Source: Apoda limacodes
Taxonomy: Eukaryota; Arthropoda; Insecta; Lepidoptera; Limacodidae
Direction of reading: 5' to 3'
Length of the DNA stretch: 64,000 nucleotides
Assembly (NCBI GenBank): GCA_946406115.1
Contig: OX291555.1
Span: forward strand, 10,248,001 to 10,312,000
The notes under the pieces: generated by a model
The model's input: the letters and a program-made list of their open reading frames with translations, nothing else
The model's database searches: none
What the model was told of the DNA's origin: nothing
Program-made: the position numbers and the translations under genes
Shown here: piece after piece, positions 53,387-64,000 of the stretch
Numbering within the stretch: the first letter of the stretch is position 1
Layout of the letters: every line of letters begins with the position of its first letter

Positions 53387-56300
53387 CAAAAGGGCGACAC
53401 AATGGCCGTCTTTCGACCCTCCTTAAAATCTATTTAATCTACTCACCTGCAATTTTACGAGTCTAATAAGTAAGATCCTCTTCTCATTACTTACTAAATC
53501 TTAAGCGCTAAAAACATCTTTTTTATTTTCGAAATGATGACGTCCGGAAATCATTATTTTTTCACAGACTGGTTTTTTATCAAAAGTTTAAGTTACAACT
53601 ACTACAACAAGTCACTTTTAAAAAGTTAAAAATGTAAAGAACAGAAGACAGAAAACATCACATTTTTTTACAACCGTTGGTCTGCCCATCCCGCCTAAAT
53701 AAAGATAATTATTATTCTACAAAATTGTAAATAAAGTACTTTTTGAGTTACGGAAGAATCGAATGCAGCTCTAACCTAAAGTTATATAAAAAAACATTCG
53801 GCCATACCGCGCCCGCGCGCCGGATCTAATGGTGTGGGTCGTACGTTTTGTTTACGCAATATGGCTGACCTGATATACTGCCGTGTCTTTCTAGCTAGAT
53901 GCGATACCCATACGGCTCTAAAGAAAAACAATAAATTACTTCATAAAATATAAGCTAAAAAACAATTTTCGCGTTATTTGCGTCCGACATATATAACTTT
54001 CATCGATACGGCTTCCGCCATTTTAATGGTATTACGGTCTTACAAGATTTATAAAATTACCTACTATTTTTAAGGCACTGGATATTTCTGCACGGTATTT
54101 TCAATAGAATTTTAAAGAAAAATATAAATATTTTTCTTCTGTCCAATTGCATTTTGCATAAGGCTTCAAGGCGACGACTCAGCTTTATCAAAGAGGTTTA
54201 ATTTTTACTTTCGAGTAGATTATTGTACTAGATATAGCTATTTTTTTATTATTGTCCTCCTTTTTTAAAGTCGGTAACAATGTTAACAATTAACCATACA
54301 ATTTAACCTTAAAACACTGAGCGAAGAGCTAGTGGAAAATGAGACACTGAGTCTGAAGTGCTCTTGTCCTTATGTTTTACGTGTTGTATGCTTGTAACAA
54401 AGATTTATAAAATAGGATAATGTTGCCGCAGTTGTTGCAGCAGAACACTTGTACCAGACTGTACCACAGATTGCCGCAAGCAAGTGTAACTGTTAGATAT
54501 GCTCGCCAAAAAAAAATTATCGTATAGTTATCGTATAGACGACAAAAAGAATTCCATCAAAAACATAACATGTACAAAACTGTATGTCTCGGAACGCAGT
54601 TCCTCTACCGCAAAGAGTTGTAAAATCTAATGTAAATCCAAGTCGGTTGTTTCTTCAGTACTTACCTATCTATGGGAGCACCTATCTTTGCCATCAATTG
54701 TTACCCAATTAGTTAAGTTAACAAACAACATTTTAAAGTGACTGTATCAAAATTAGACATCTTTATTTCTTTTATAAATAGAATGACTTGGCGATCGCAC
54801 ACGGCATTAGAATCTACATACAACAAAATTTACCCAATATTAGGGCTTACTACTGAACTCGACAATATAACCCACCATTTACCTACCTAATTATCTCTTT
54901 AGATAGTGTAAGAAAGAAAAATTGTATGAGTTGCAAAATTATATAAAATCTCTCTTATGTTTATATAAGATTACACAGTTACTTATGCAGTTCGAATATC
55001 TATAAAAATGTACTGAAATTCCGTAATGATTCAGTCTTTCCTTGCTCTATAGGCTAAACACTAATTGGGTGCAAAAATTTAAGCTTGTGTCTGCTAAAGT
55101 ACCTTAGTATTATGATAATTGGTGAGTGAGTGTGTCAGTGTCAAAATTAAGGAACTTTGGCTTGCAATAGTTCTTAAATTACAGGTTCAAATTTAATGCA
55201 ATTTGGAAAATACCTAGTTATATTATACCCTCTTGGTCCCGGGAAATTTAAGTTTCTAGCTTATCCACAACGAGGCCAAAAGTGTCCTGAATGGCTTCGA
55301 GCGACGGATGGTATACGGTTTATTTGTTTTTGTCCGACTTAGCGTGGGCACTACTGTGCCCCCAGATTGACGATGGTTTTTGTGTACGCAGTTTTCCAAA
55401 TTTTTTATAATTAAAATTGATAGCACGTAACAAGCTTCTATGATCTATATGCCAGCCAATTCGAAATACTTCTTTGATTTCAAGAAGTGATGTTTCTAAG
55501 TTTTAGAACGGAACCCTATGGTTAAAACAACGTTGTCCGTTTGTCTGTAGACCTATTAAAAGCTTTATCAAAGATGTTGTTATTTACATGCACTACATTG
55601 TTACAAGATCTATCTTTACAACGCCCTGACGACTTTTTGTAAGAAACTCTTTTTAGCGGACCCCAAAGACCTCCCTAAATCCATGCTAATTGCTGCCGTG
55701 GACCCGTGGCAAAATATGGATATGCAAAAGAAACAACACCTACGCCTCGGGCTGATTATACCTAGACACACATCCGAATGTCGTATTTACCACTTTATAG
55801 TTTTATTTTTGTGTCTGTGTGTTTAGTTTTTTAAAAATTAGTTCACATATTCGTACACATGCACGTCCGAAGATGTCATAAAAAAAGGAATAGAAAAATT
55901 TTGCAGACTTTTTCAGGACCTCGGGTATTTCTAGAAATGGCATATAAAACATAAGCAAAACATACAGACACAACGATGGTGTCTATCTATCATAAAGTAA
56001 AAAAAAAACTCTTATGCTAAAATCCGCATACAGAACAGGTTGATAAGTTTGTATAGGGAAAAACAACCAGATAATTTTCTCTTAACCCGTCTCCATTACG
56101 CAAGACACAAATAGATCTTCGTTTAAATGACGTAATTCAGAGCAACTTCTTAATTTATTCAAATTAAATTCGGACAAGTCAATAAAAACGAAACGTAACT
56201 AAATCCGAGCACCGTCATGCGAAACCTTCTCAGCTAAAGCTTACGTCACAATCGTCACACAAGTTCACATCACACAACTGCAATTCATAGATGCGCAACG

Positions 56301-56814
56301 AAAACCTAGGGCGCGGGGACAACCAAACTGGCGCATGGCATGGCGATAGGCATCATAAAAACGTCGTCACCCGACCAAATAAAGATAATTTTTTCATGTA
56401 AGCAACACTTATTAACAATCTGCATCTTGCGTATTTGCTCCAATAATGATAATTTAAATTAAATTATGTACAAAAAATACAAGTGGAAATGAAATGCAAT
56501 TTGCTCTCTTTTCAACGCTTGGCTTTTAAGTTATTATAATTAATGTACAGAAATATACAACTTTAAATTGACAGACAAACGTATTGCTCGTAACATCCAC
56601 ATTTAACGGTTTCCATCCCTCAGACGTGATAGGTGGCACATACCAGAGTCGAGACAACTTTAGAATTTGTCTAACTTTCTCCACAGCGTGCGACTCTGTG
56701 CTGTCTGTAACCAACGGCTCCCTCCTGTATTGTGGTGCTAAATGTTATTTTTTTTTCGTTTGTTGTGTAATGTGAAATTAAATAAATGTCTATGTATAAT
56801 ATTGGTTGCTTCTT
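53387..56814. other. 3.4 kb without supported genes
   Basis: AT-rich. A CpG-rich spot at 53,807-53,825 (CCGCGCCCGCGCGCCGGAT) stands out but no promoter or exon was tied to it. Repeat-like stretches at 55,110-55,310 and 55,490-55,560 (GTTTTAGAACGGAACCCTAT) belong to common lepidopteran families. Confidence 0.45.
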
Positions 56815-56885
56815 CTGAAAATCGAACCCGGGACCTGCGACATGGCAGCCTAACGTTTTATTCTACAACTGCGCCACTCGGTTAT
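56815..56885 (-). mobile_element. tRNA-like SINE head
   Basis: On the minus strand AACCGAGTGGCGCAGTTGTA has a box A shape, and GGTCCCGGGTTCGATTTTC has box B. The middle is too divergent for a tRNA fold. Confidence 0.6.
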
Positions 56886-57291
56886 ATTTGTAACCGGTAA
56901 TTTATGAAACCCGGTATTCTATGAATAAGTAGATTACTGGGTTTTTAATAGAATGCCTAAAACGAGTAGACAATGTATTAAATGAACTCTATTTTAACTT
57001 TGCCTAGGCATTGTAGACAATAATGAACGTAGAGCCGACAAGTTGTGTAAAGCCGGCGCTGAACGTACTTGTATTTTCAAACATAAGAATGTGCAACCTA
57101 CTTCGGCTTTAGTCAACTAACTGCACAAACATTGAAACATAGATTTGGCAACTAAATAGGAAGTGATTAAAAATCAAAATCAAAAATGTTTTATTTCGTA
57201 GGTAATCAAATTACACTTCAAATATGTTTTACTGTGATGTTTTAATGTGACCCAGTCACATTTGTCTATTGGAAACGATAAGTGTAGTTAA
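56886..57291. other. nothing recognised
   Basis: AT-rich; CCTAGGCATTGTAG occurs at 57,003 and again at 57,898, a sign of one more repeat family. Confidence 0.35.
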
Positions 57292-57395
57292 GTAACTTTG
57301 GGCGTGGTCAGTATCCGGATGGGGTACCGACCGACTAGTGGTACCTTTTTTTAAGCTCCTCCGTACTTTGGATGGCATGATAGATCGTCGTTCAG
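57292..57395 (+). mobile_element. 5S-like SINE fragment, copy 2
   Basis: TTTGGGCGTGGTCAGTATCC, GGATGGGGTACCGACC: the box C half of 5S rRNA (GGATGGGTGACC) with an extra base, then CTCCGTACTTTGGATGGCA. Same family as 12,815-13,010. Confidence 0.65.
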
Positions 57396-57625
57396 GATGT
57401 GTTTTCGTATTAATCCAAGTCAGTTTCCTTATTTTTTGGTTAAAGCCTCGAGAACTCTGATAGTCCAGTGGCCACTTATAGGGTTTTCTCATCTACATGG
57501 CTCAGATTTTTTATAGTTACGTTTCATGTTTTACTGTTGTTAGCACTGATTCAAATTAATGATAAAGAAGAGGTAAATCATGATCTTTAATAATTTTCAC
57601 TTTTGTGATGTCTCTGACACTGCAG

Positions 57626-57794
57626 GAAACCTGGCTTTATGTCTTCAAGCACATCGTCACAATCGTCCTCCTCACCTCCGCAACTTTGACGGAGCAGCCT
57701 TAACCGTTTCGGCTAAATTGGCCGCTTGCTTTTCAACGCACCCGGGCAATGCCGTTTCTCTTTGTGTCTGTAGCTCTCAAAAAACCATCCAGAG
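57626..57794. other. splice-flanked block open on both strands
   Basis: Plus strand: acceptor CTGACACTGCAG, donor CCAGAG|GTAAGA, 169 bases, one open frame (NLALCLQAHRHNRPPHLRNF...). Minus strand: acceptor AGAGCTACAG, donor GCGGAG|GTGAGG, 57,767-57,676, one open frame TQRETALPGCVEKQAANLA then ETVKAAPSKLR. The minus product looks more like protein; unspliced it would end ...KLRR and TGA. Which strand is used cannot be settled by eye, and no neighbour exon was found. Confidence 0.35.
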
Positions 57795-59010
57795 GTAAGA
57801 CAGGCCAGTATACGTAAAGAATGAGGTAGGCCGACTCTGATTTACACTATAATTTTATGCTTCACCTGATGAGTGTTAAGGCATATCATTCTGTACCTAG
57901 GCATTGTAGGCATAGTATAAATTTTCAAAATTTTCGGACTATTTCAGTTTTTATGTATATCTCTTAAACTCAAGTGTTTTATGTGTACTGTGTCTTTCAG
58001 AAAATTGTAGAATATTTAATTTTCTCTAATTTTCACTAGTCAAACGTATATTTTGTTTGCAAACTAACTGAGAAACAACAGATCAAAGTTTGAAGAAAAT
58101 TTCGTGATGGGCGCGCCGCGTCCGAAGCGAGTACAACACACAAAATATTTTTTATAGTATTAAATATCAATTTAAAAAATTAAATAATTTTTATTCTATT
58201 TAATTCTACACATTTAAAATAATAAAGTTGCGTTTTGCTAATTCTTTAAAGTTTCTTATTTTTTTTTTGAAATTCTGCTGCCATTGAAAATAGTATAAAT
58301 GTTTGAATAGCTCTAAAAATGTTTTGCTTTTTTTAAGCTATTACATCCTATTTAATATCGATTATTATTAGGGATATAACCTATCTATGTATTTTATGGG
58401 AAGAAAACGCATTTCAATAGTTAAACATGTTGGTACGAAATTGTACAGTTCGCAAGTTTAAATCACGCTTAACTGATTTCAGTGATTTTACAGCTTAATA
58501 CCCTTAGGGCCAACGGAGCCTAATTATTGCCTATCTGCAAATCCGCTCTTAAAATCTAGCCATTTTGTGTAGTGAATATTCGATTTAAATATTTGCAGGT
58601 GGAATCCATTTTGCTACAATACTAGAACCGGAAAAAAATCTTTCTTTGGTATGTGGGCGAACATCAACTACTTACCTACTGAAAACACCTATTCATGAAA
58701 GTTATAACAGAAACGATTAAAAATTCTAATCAGTACGGAACCTTGGGTGCGTTAGTCCAACTCGCACTTAACCATCGTTTATTATTTTAAAATCAAACTC
58801 GCTATCGTCATCATGTGACAGACGCAAAATTGCAAAATCAACTGAAGTAAAAAAGTCATAATACAATAGATAAAAAGTCCACAAATGACATTTCACAACT
58901 TGACGTTTGAAAGTGAAATTTCAGGTCATTGCTGTTGTTGTGGTCTGGAGTCTAGAGATTAGACTAGTATGTAAATGGCAAAGTTTTATATTATAGTATA
59001 CTAGCTTTCC
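57795..59010. other. no supported gene
   Basis: AT-rich. A repeat edge at 58,735-58,780 (TACGGAACCTTGGGTGCG, CCAACTCGCACTTAACC) belongs to the family of 46.24 kb. Confidence 0.45.
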
Positions 59011-59340
59011 ACGTGGTTATTCTTCCCTCGGCACAGTATAGGCCGTGTATATCAAGTAAGTGAACTCCCGAAAAACCTGCCTGGTCCAAGGCCAATGGAG
59101 CGAGATAGCGCTAAATTAGTCTTTCTCTGTCACAGTTACTACTATGGTATAGGTAAATAACACTTCATGCAGAATAACCACTCTCCGCCGCTCTCTAGTT
59201 GACCTCTCTGCCGCGCCCCTTTGTAACGATATTGTTACCACTTGCATAGAGCACGCACACATTTGCATGTATACACGCGTAATTACTTTTGATAGTGTTA
59301 GTAGTCATGAAAAACATGATTTTTGTATGAAGTGTCCAAG
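59011..59340. repeat. dispersed repeat, unclassified
   Basis: GAATAACCACTCTCCGCCGC, CTCTAGTTGACCTCTCTGCC, CGCCCCTTTGTAACGATAT: GC-rich against its surroundings and of a style common in Lepidoptera. Confidence 0.45.
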
Positions 59341-59871
59341 GTGTGCAAATGACTGCTGCACTCCTAGGCTCGTAACGAGAAACTTATGTAGCCTTAAGCT
59401 TTCCTTAACATTTTTAATTTAGAAACGCCCAAACTATACAGTGTATTATTAAAGAATTCCGCAAAGTATATTGGGGCACAATTAAGTTTTCATACATTTA
59501 TTTGTGTGTGAACTCAAACGAGATACCTAGTTATAGTTTAAAATTCGCACTGAAAATAAAAGAAGCAAAGAAAAATAAGTACTACGATGGATGTAACGAG
59601 TTTTTTATGAGGTTTGCGGCCCGCTGATGCTCCGTCATCTCTTATCCATTTGGGCCCAACAATGACTGAGTTTAACATGCCTGCTGTAGACTGTATAGAT
59701 AGGGGTTAGGTAGTGTGTAGACTGTGGTTGCAATATCAGGTCAGGGTTGTCATCAAATACATTAGTTTGATTGTGTGATAAGATTGGTATTGGATCGATA
59801 GGTATTGAGTTTATGTTATGTATTAAATTTCCAATTAGTCGGAAGAGTGGGAGTGATATAATACAACATGT
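59341..59871. other. no feature recognised
   Basis: Contains several GATWGGTATTG words near 59,785-59,810. No exon. Confidence 0.3.
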
Positions 59872-60172
59872 ATGACTCACATAATACGATCCTCAACCAT
59901 CCTCATCCCATCAAGCATAGAACCGAAATGGTCGCGTACACTGTGGTTTCAGAGAAACTTCCTACCGCGAACGCTTGGGTTGTGGAATGAGCTCCCTGCC
60001 AAGGTTTTCTCTAAAGTATGGGGTTCTTCAAGAAAGAAGTTATTGGATTTTTGAAGGGTCAGCAACGCGCGAGTGATACCCCTCGTGTTACAAGCGTCCA
60101 TGGGCTACGGTGACCGCTTACCATAAGGTGGACCGTAATCTTGTTTGCCACGTTAGTGGTATAAAAAAAAAT
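59872..60172 (+). mobile_element. LINE 3' end fragment
   Basis: Reads SRTLWFQRNFLPRTLGLWNE, LPAKVFSKVW, RKKLLDF then LKGQQRASDTPRVTSVHG; this is the C terminus of the LINE family with parts at 21 kb. Ends in GTGGTATAAAAAAAAA. Confidence 0.8.
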
Positions 60173-60740
60173 ATAATTGTACCGGTTTAGGGCTTATAAA
60201 AATAACTGTTACCATTTTTGTGACTTAAAGTGCGCTACCAAATACGATCCTCAATCATAAGATTTCAATAATTTGTTGTATCTATTTTTATTCTTTAAAT
60301 AGATCGTTAATACCAGGAAGTAATAACTACAAAGCAGATTCCAGTTATTTTCCCCAATCAAACCACATAACCACCTCGCAGCTCGCTTACAATTTGTTTA
60401 CAAACGCTGACTAATGCAAAAACCGTTATATTTAACAATTTTTAGTTTGGATACGTTTGAATGTTAGCACGAAACGTTGAAGTCATGGTGAGGTCAACTA
60501 ATGCCCTCTAGCGGGACACTGAACTCGGATTCTAGAACCTGATTTGAATTCGAAATTGGAATTCTGTATTTGGTACCTACAGATTTAAAAATTACAACAC
60601 AAAGTTATTACAAAAATTTATAATGACCAGGTATGCAAACTTTATGATGGTTGGCTACATACTTTCAAACCCGATTATTGAGTCACCATAGAAAAAGTGA
60701 CATTTGGCAACTTCAGCAACCTTGGCTTGTAAATTAAGCC
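60173..60740. other. no feature recognised
   Basis: AT-rich; nothing named. Confidence 0.3.
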
Positions 60741-61285
60741 TATCTATACTAATATTATAAAGAGGAAAGATTTGATTGTTTGTTTTTTTGTTTGTATTGA
60801 ATAGGCTCCGAAACTACTCGACCGATTTGAAGAATTCTTTTAACATTAGAAGCCAACATTATCCCTTATGAACATAGGCTACTTTTGACCGCGGGAAAAT
60901 GCTTCATTCCTACGGGAAAACGGGTAATAGGACAACGGGTAGTAAGAATTATCCTTTCGGACTTATCTTTTTCACATAACTTCTAAACGACTGAACCGAT
61001 TGGGTTGAAATTTTATATGGGTATTTCGATGGTTTTCTGGATAATTTAAAAATACAATTGGACACGGTAGGTAGCGCTGCTGTCGGTATGTCAACTACTA
61101 AATGGCTTGATCGATTGGGTTAAAATTTTGTATTTGTATTTTCATGGTTTCACATCAAAAATATATTATGCCATAAAAAAGGAAACATTTGATTGTTTAT
61201 TTTTTTTTCTAATATTGAGGAGTTTCCATAAGAACCTACGCCGATAACGAAATTTAGGGCGGGCGAAGCCGCTGGCAGTAGTACG
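60741..61285 (+). mobile_element. non-autonomous repeat, Helitron-like
   Basis: Start TATACTAATATTATAAAGAG, inside ACCGATTTGAAGAATTCTTT and CGACTGAACCGATTGGG, end GGGCGGGCGAAGCCGCTGGC. This head and hairpin-bearing tail define a common lepidopteran element; similar tails are at 18.26 kb and, inverted, 62.36 kb. The Helitron label is by style only. Confidence 0.6.
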
Positions 61286-62354
61286 TAATATAACTTTTTC
61301 AATCTCGATTTACTCGATATCCTATATGGTTTAAAAGTAAACGCCTATCCCTCATAAAGTTTACGTCGACCTTATATGTAGTTCGTTGAAGTGCTAAGTC
61401 GAATATCCTGGTAGGGTCAGCAAAAAAGTTACGATTTTTGTAATTTAAAAGTTGTCTAGAGTTGAACATGGTTGGTGTCCGATTTACTGTGACAGGCTCA
61501 CCGTATCCCGTAGGGAGTTGGGTTAGGATGGAATACCATTTGTAAAAGCTTTCAGTTTATAACTAAAACCTAAAAAGAGACGTTCTAAACCATATGCCTT
61601 ACCAGGTTTTCCGACACTCTTAAAATTGTTAAATGAAGAAAGGAAGATCTCATAGCACAAGTTAAAGCCTACAACTTTTTTTCAGGGTTCCGTATTTATT
61701 TTTAAGAAGATTTTTGTTTATTAACCTAATATTTTTTACTAATAGAACCCTTAGTGTGCGAGTTCTCATCGCACTGACGTAGTATCCTGTATATATTTTT
61801 CTTTTTTATTTTAATTGAAATTTCTTTATGTTTGCGTCTTTGCCCTTGCGGAAAAACAGTCATAACATTGTATTCAGAATTTTCTTGATTAAAGTGGCAC
61901 GAGTGTTCTATGTCATTCTCTGTCTCATCAGCTATCCATGTGCCAAAAATCAGGTAATGTCTGTGTTCCATTGCGGCATTAAGAAGTCGTGCTGCGGACA
62001 AATCTATTTCCGAAAGAACTTTTGTTCAAGATAGAAAGTATTCTACATCCTTCTCCGTTTTACCATTTCTTATTGTTGCAAAAATTTAGGTCAATTGTAT
62101 GGTCCGTTGAAATTTTAAACGAGTTAGATACAAACTTACTTTTTTGTGTAATTATTAGGATTAGCTTATATTGGTGTAATTTTCTAAAGAGCCCTAATGA
62201 CGCAGCTCACGGCCTAAAAAACATTATACACTCATAATCATCATCATTGTGAACCAAAACAAATAATAATTAGGGTCAAATCAATTTTGCCCGTTAAACT
62301 TACGGTGTTCGCGAGTCGTCGAATATTTGAATTGATGACTCAAACTTATTATTA
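61286..62354. other. no supported gene
   Basis: AT-rich. The minus open frame at 62,001-61,726 (AMEHRHYLIFGTWIADETE) reads the same kind of repeat as 62.7 kb and is not a gene. Confidence 0.4.
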
Positions 62355-62815
62355 GCTATTTCCCGCGGCTTCGCCTGGCCTATTGCGATCCTGGAGCTAA
62401 GTGCAGGTGATAGTTGCTCCACAATCTGTAAATTATAAAGTGACAAACAAATGTTTATCTCTTTAATATAGGTATTACCTAGTGGCTTTGGCCAGCGGCT
62501 CCATTTGCCCTAAATTTGGTTATTGGCGTGGAATTCCTACGGCAACTTCTTTATTATAGATACGTTCTAAAAAAGTTTGCTACAAATATAGCTGTGCTAA
62601 AGTTTGTTCGGGTGGAATTTGGTGATAGTAAATTCCGCTAATACTTTAAAAATATGGAGATAACAGTAGCGTAGCCAGTAGCCTATGTCGTTCTCCTGCC
62701 CTTTGACTATCTCTGTGCTAAATTTCAGCTCAATTGAAATCTCTGTTGTGGCGTTATTGAATAACAAAGAATCAAACAAACTTTCACATTATAATAAAAA
62801 ATATTAGTGTTATTA
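62355..62815 (-). mobile_element. Helitron-like repeat pieces, minus strand
   Basis: TTTCCCGCGGCTTCGCCTGG at the left is the inverted tail; GTCGTTCTCCTGCCCTTTG and CAAACTTTCACATTATAATA at the right are the inverted inner part and head. Two fragments appear joined near 62,490. Confidence 0.55.
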
Positions 62816-62945
62816 TAAGACCAAGTAGAAGGTTCCTACGGTATGGTAGCCTTTTCTGTTCCATAGAAAGCTTTGCACTCCAAATTGATAGCTCAGACGT
62901 CTCTGTAATATGATGTTGTTCGTTTAAATTGAGAAGATTCCCAAA

Positions 62946-63018
62946 GCCCGGATAGCTCAGTCGGTAGAGTAGGAGACTCTTAATCTCAGGGCCGTGGGTT
63001 CGAGCCCCACGTTGGGCG
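62946..63018 (+). tRNA. tRNA-Lys(CTT), possibly decayed
   Basis: 73 bases beginning GCCCGGATAGCTCAGTCGG, anticodon loop ACTCTTAATCT with CTT at positions 34-36, T arm GTGGGTTCGAGCCCCAC, and discriminator G. It matches animal tRNA-Lys(CTT) except for a few sites: position 7 is A (pairs badly with G66) and position 27 is G (opposite A43), while T25 makes only a G-T pair. Boxes A (TAGCTCAGTCGG) and B (GGTTCGAGCC) are intact. No run of four Ts follows for about 60 bases, so termination would be weak. Either a slightly worn real gene or a recent pseudogene or SINE head. Confidence 0.8.
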
Positions 63019-63350
63019 TAATCGTTTATAATCGATTTAGTAAAGAGACCTAAACTTCTGTAACATAGTTTGAACATACTTTTAGGATAATGTTATATTT
63101 GCTACTGAAGGACCTGACGGTTTTGCGTAGCAAATAATATCAAAAAATACAAGAAAATATGCCGAAATTGAACGTAAGGCAACCAACGACTTCTATATGT
63201 ATACTATAAACTATTGAATAAGTAATAGGAACATAGACCCAACTTTCTTTAATCTATTTTACCGCATAGGGTACAGTCGGCCAATTCAAATGTTGAGCAC
63301 TTTCGGACTTTGTCACATTGAAAATTGAAATTACATTCCTTTTCGCGCAC

Positions 63351-63380
63351 TGCGCATGCGTTATTTTACATATGACGTCA
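63351..63380. promoter_or_regulatory. NRF1-like and CRE motifs
   Basis: TGCGCATGCG (63,351-63,360) is an NRF1-type core and TGACGTCA (63,373-63,380) a perfect palindromic CRE, 12 bases apart. Such pairs often mark CpG-type promoters. No exon is seen next to them in this window; the next gene may start past the right edge. Confidence 0.4.
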
Positions 63381-63414
63381 TTGAATCGTTTATAATGAAA
63401 AAATTTTTAAATCT

Positions 63415-63573
63415 CTGCCAAGGCTTTTCTTAGGACTACAGTATGGGGTTCTTCAAAAAAGAAGTTATTAGAGTTTTGAAGGGTAGGCGACACGCGAGAT
63501 TGCGAGGCTGCGGGGACCGCTTACCATCAGGCGGACTGCAAGCAAACAGCCACCTTAGTGGGATAAAAAAAAG
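63415..63573 (+). mobile_element. LINE 3' end fragment
   Basis: CTACAGTATGGGGTTCTTCA, AAGAAGTTATTAGAGTTTTG, AAGGGTAGGCGACACGCGAG, ACCGCTTACCATCAGGCGGA, A run. The shortest of the well-kept 3' ends of this LINE family. Confidence 0.7.
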
Positions 63574-64000
63574 TATCGTATTTCATCGATTAAAATAAAA
63601 TATGACTGGTTTTTATACAAACTTTCAACCTCTATTTCACCCCCTACGGCATACATATTCTATTTGTAACAAAAAAGACAGTTCCCATCCAAAACAATAC
63701 ACAACATAAAAAAACATAATACCTATATAAAATAAATAACGAGCGAGAATCGATCTTTTTTGAGGCGTTTAAAAAAAAACCAAACATCTGTCGCCCACGG
63801 CCGTGAGATTTTAAAACATAAATTAAACGCGCGGAAAATTACATAACTGAAAGACAGTTGTAAAATTATCAAAATAAAGTCGATTTTTGAAAGACAGTTG
63901 CTTTGGCAAATCAAGTGAAAATTGCAAAGAAGAACATGCAAAAATCTACTTTACTCCAAGACGCTAAGAATTACATTTGGTTACAAAAACTAACGCCAGA
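63574..64000. other. no feature recognised
   Basis: AT-rich; GAAAGACAGTTG occurs twice 40 bases apart (63,848 and 63,889). No exon. Confidence 0.35.

Noticed and set aside
57292..57395. 5S rRNA gene
   Set aside because: Only the 3' half of the internal promoter is present, with indels, and the tail is that of a repeat.
61726..62001. 91-codon minus-strand ORF
   Set aside because: The peptide is the decayed reading of a dispersed repeat also seen near 62.7 kb.
1..64000. A multi-gene defence or metabolic system
   Set aside because: Only two firm host protein genes, unrelated in function, are present; the rest is transposons and non-coding DNA.

Overview
The window looks like nuclear DNA of a moth or butterfly (Lepidoptera). 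It is AT-rich and its genes are split by introns with GT-AG junctions. It is crowded with non-LTR retrotransposon pieces, tRNA-like and 5S-like SINE pieces and fold-back DNA elements, several of types I know from lepidopteran genomes. No bacterial operon, ribosome-binding-site pattern or CRISPR array is present. The order is inferred from repeat style and protein similarity; the species cannot be named.

Two host genes are well supported. (1) On the minus strand, about 1.97-16.07 kb, lies most of a RhoGAP gene of the CdGAPr / ARHGAP32-ARHGAP33 type. Twelve exons (14,380 down to 3,924) join in phase into 540 codons: a PX-like domain, an SH3 domain, a linker and a complete RhoGAP domain with the arginine finger. 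Two more C-terminal exons are probable (2,645-2,690 and 1,969-2,110), and the end of the protein should lie beyond the left edge. A non-coding first exon is likely at 15,966-16,066. (2) On the minus strand, 41,973-42,923, is an intronless 316-residue core 1 beta-1,3-galactosyltransferase (C1GalT1-like, GT31). A tRNA-Lys(CTT)-like gene is at 62,946-63,018. Several short splice-flanked open stretches (22.5, 26.5, 45.2, 45.7, 57.7 kb) may belong to unrecognised genes.

Most of the rest is mobile DNA. 0-1.06 kb: 5' parts of a lepidopteran LINE, one running off the left edge with its endonuclease ORF intact. 20.9-22.0 kb: a mosaic of opposed fragments of the same LINE family; its 3' ends also recur at 3.0, 4.2, 9.9, 29.5, 33.2/35.1, 59.9 and 63.4 kb. 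6.58-6.83 kb: a second LINE family, inserted a few bases inside a RhoGAP splice donor; the same family is at 33.7-34.7 kb. 28.9-29.5 kb: a decayed RTE-like LINE. 30.4-31.0 kb: an internally deleted Tc1 element with intact terminal repeats and a broken DD34E transposase. 32.1-35.9 kb: a nest in which a small LTR element carrying CRE and TATA boxes is split by a 2.9 kb hAT element (8-bp target duplication), which in turn holds LINE pieces. 48.3-53.4 kb: a near-complete 5.06 kb I/jockey-type LINE with a 12-bp target duplication, zinc-knuckle ORF1, endonuclease, RT and RNase H, disabled by stops, frameshifts and an internal RT deletion.

No novel multi-gene system was found. The items most worth following are the nested LTR/hAT/LINE block, the LINE abutting the RhoGAP donor, the uORF that overlaps the RhoGAP start, and the intronless galactosyltransferase whose likely poly(A) signal sits at a repeat boundary.
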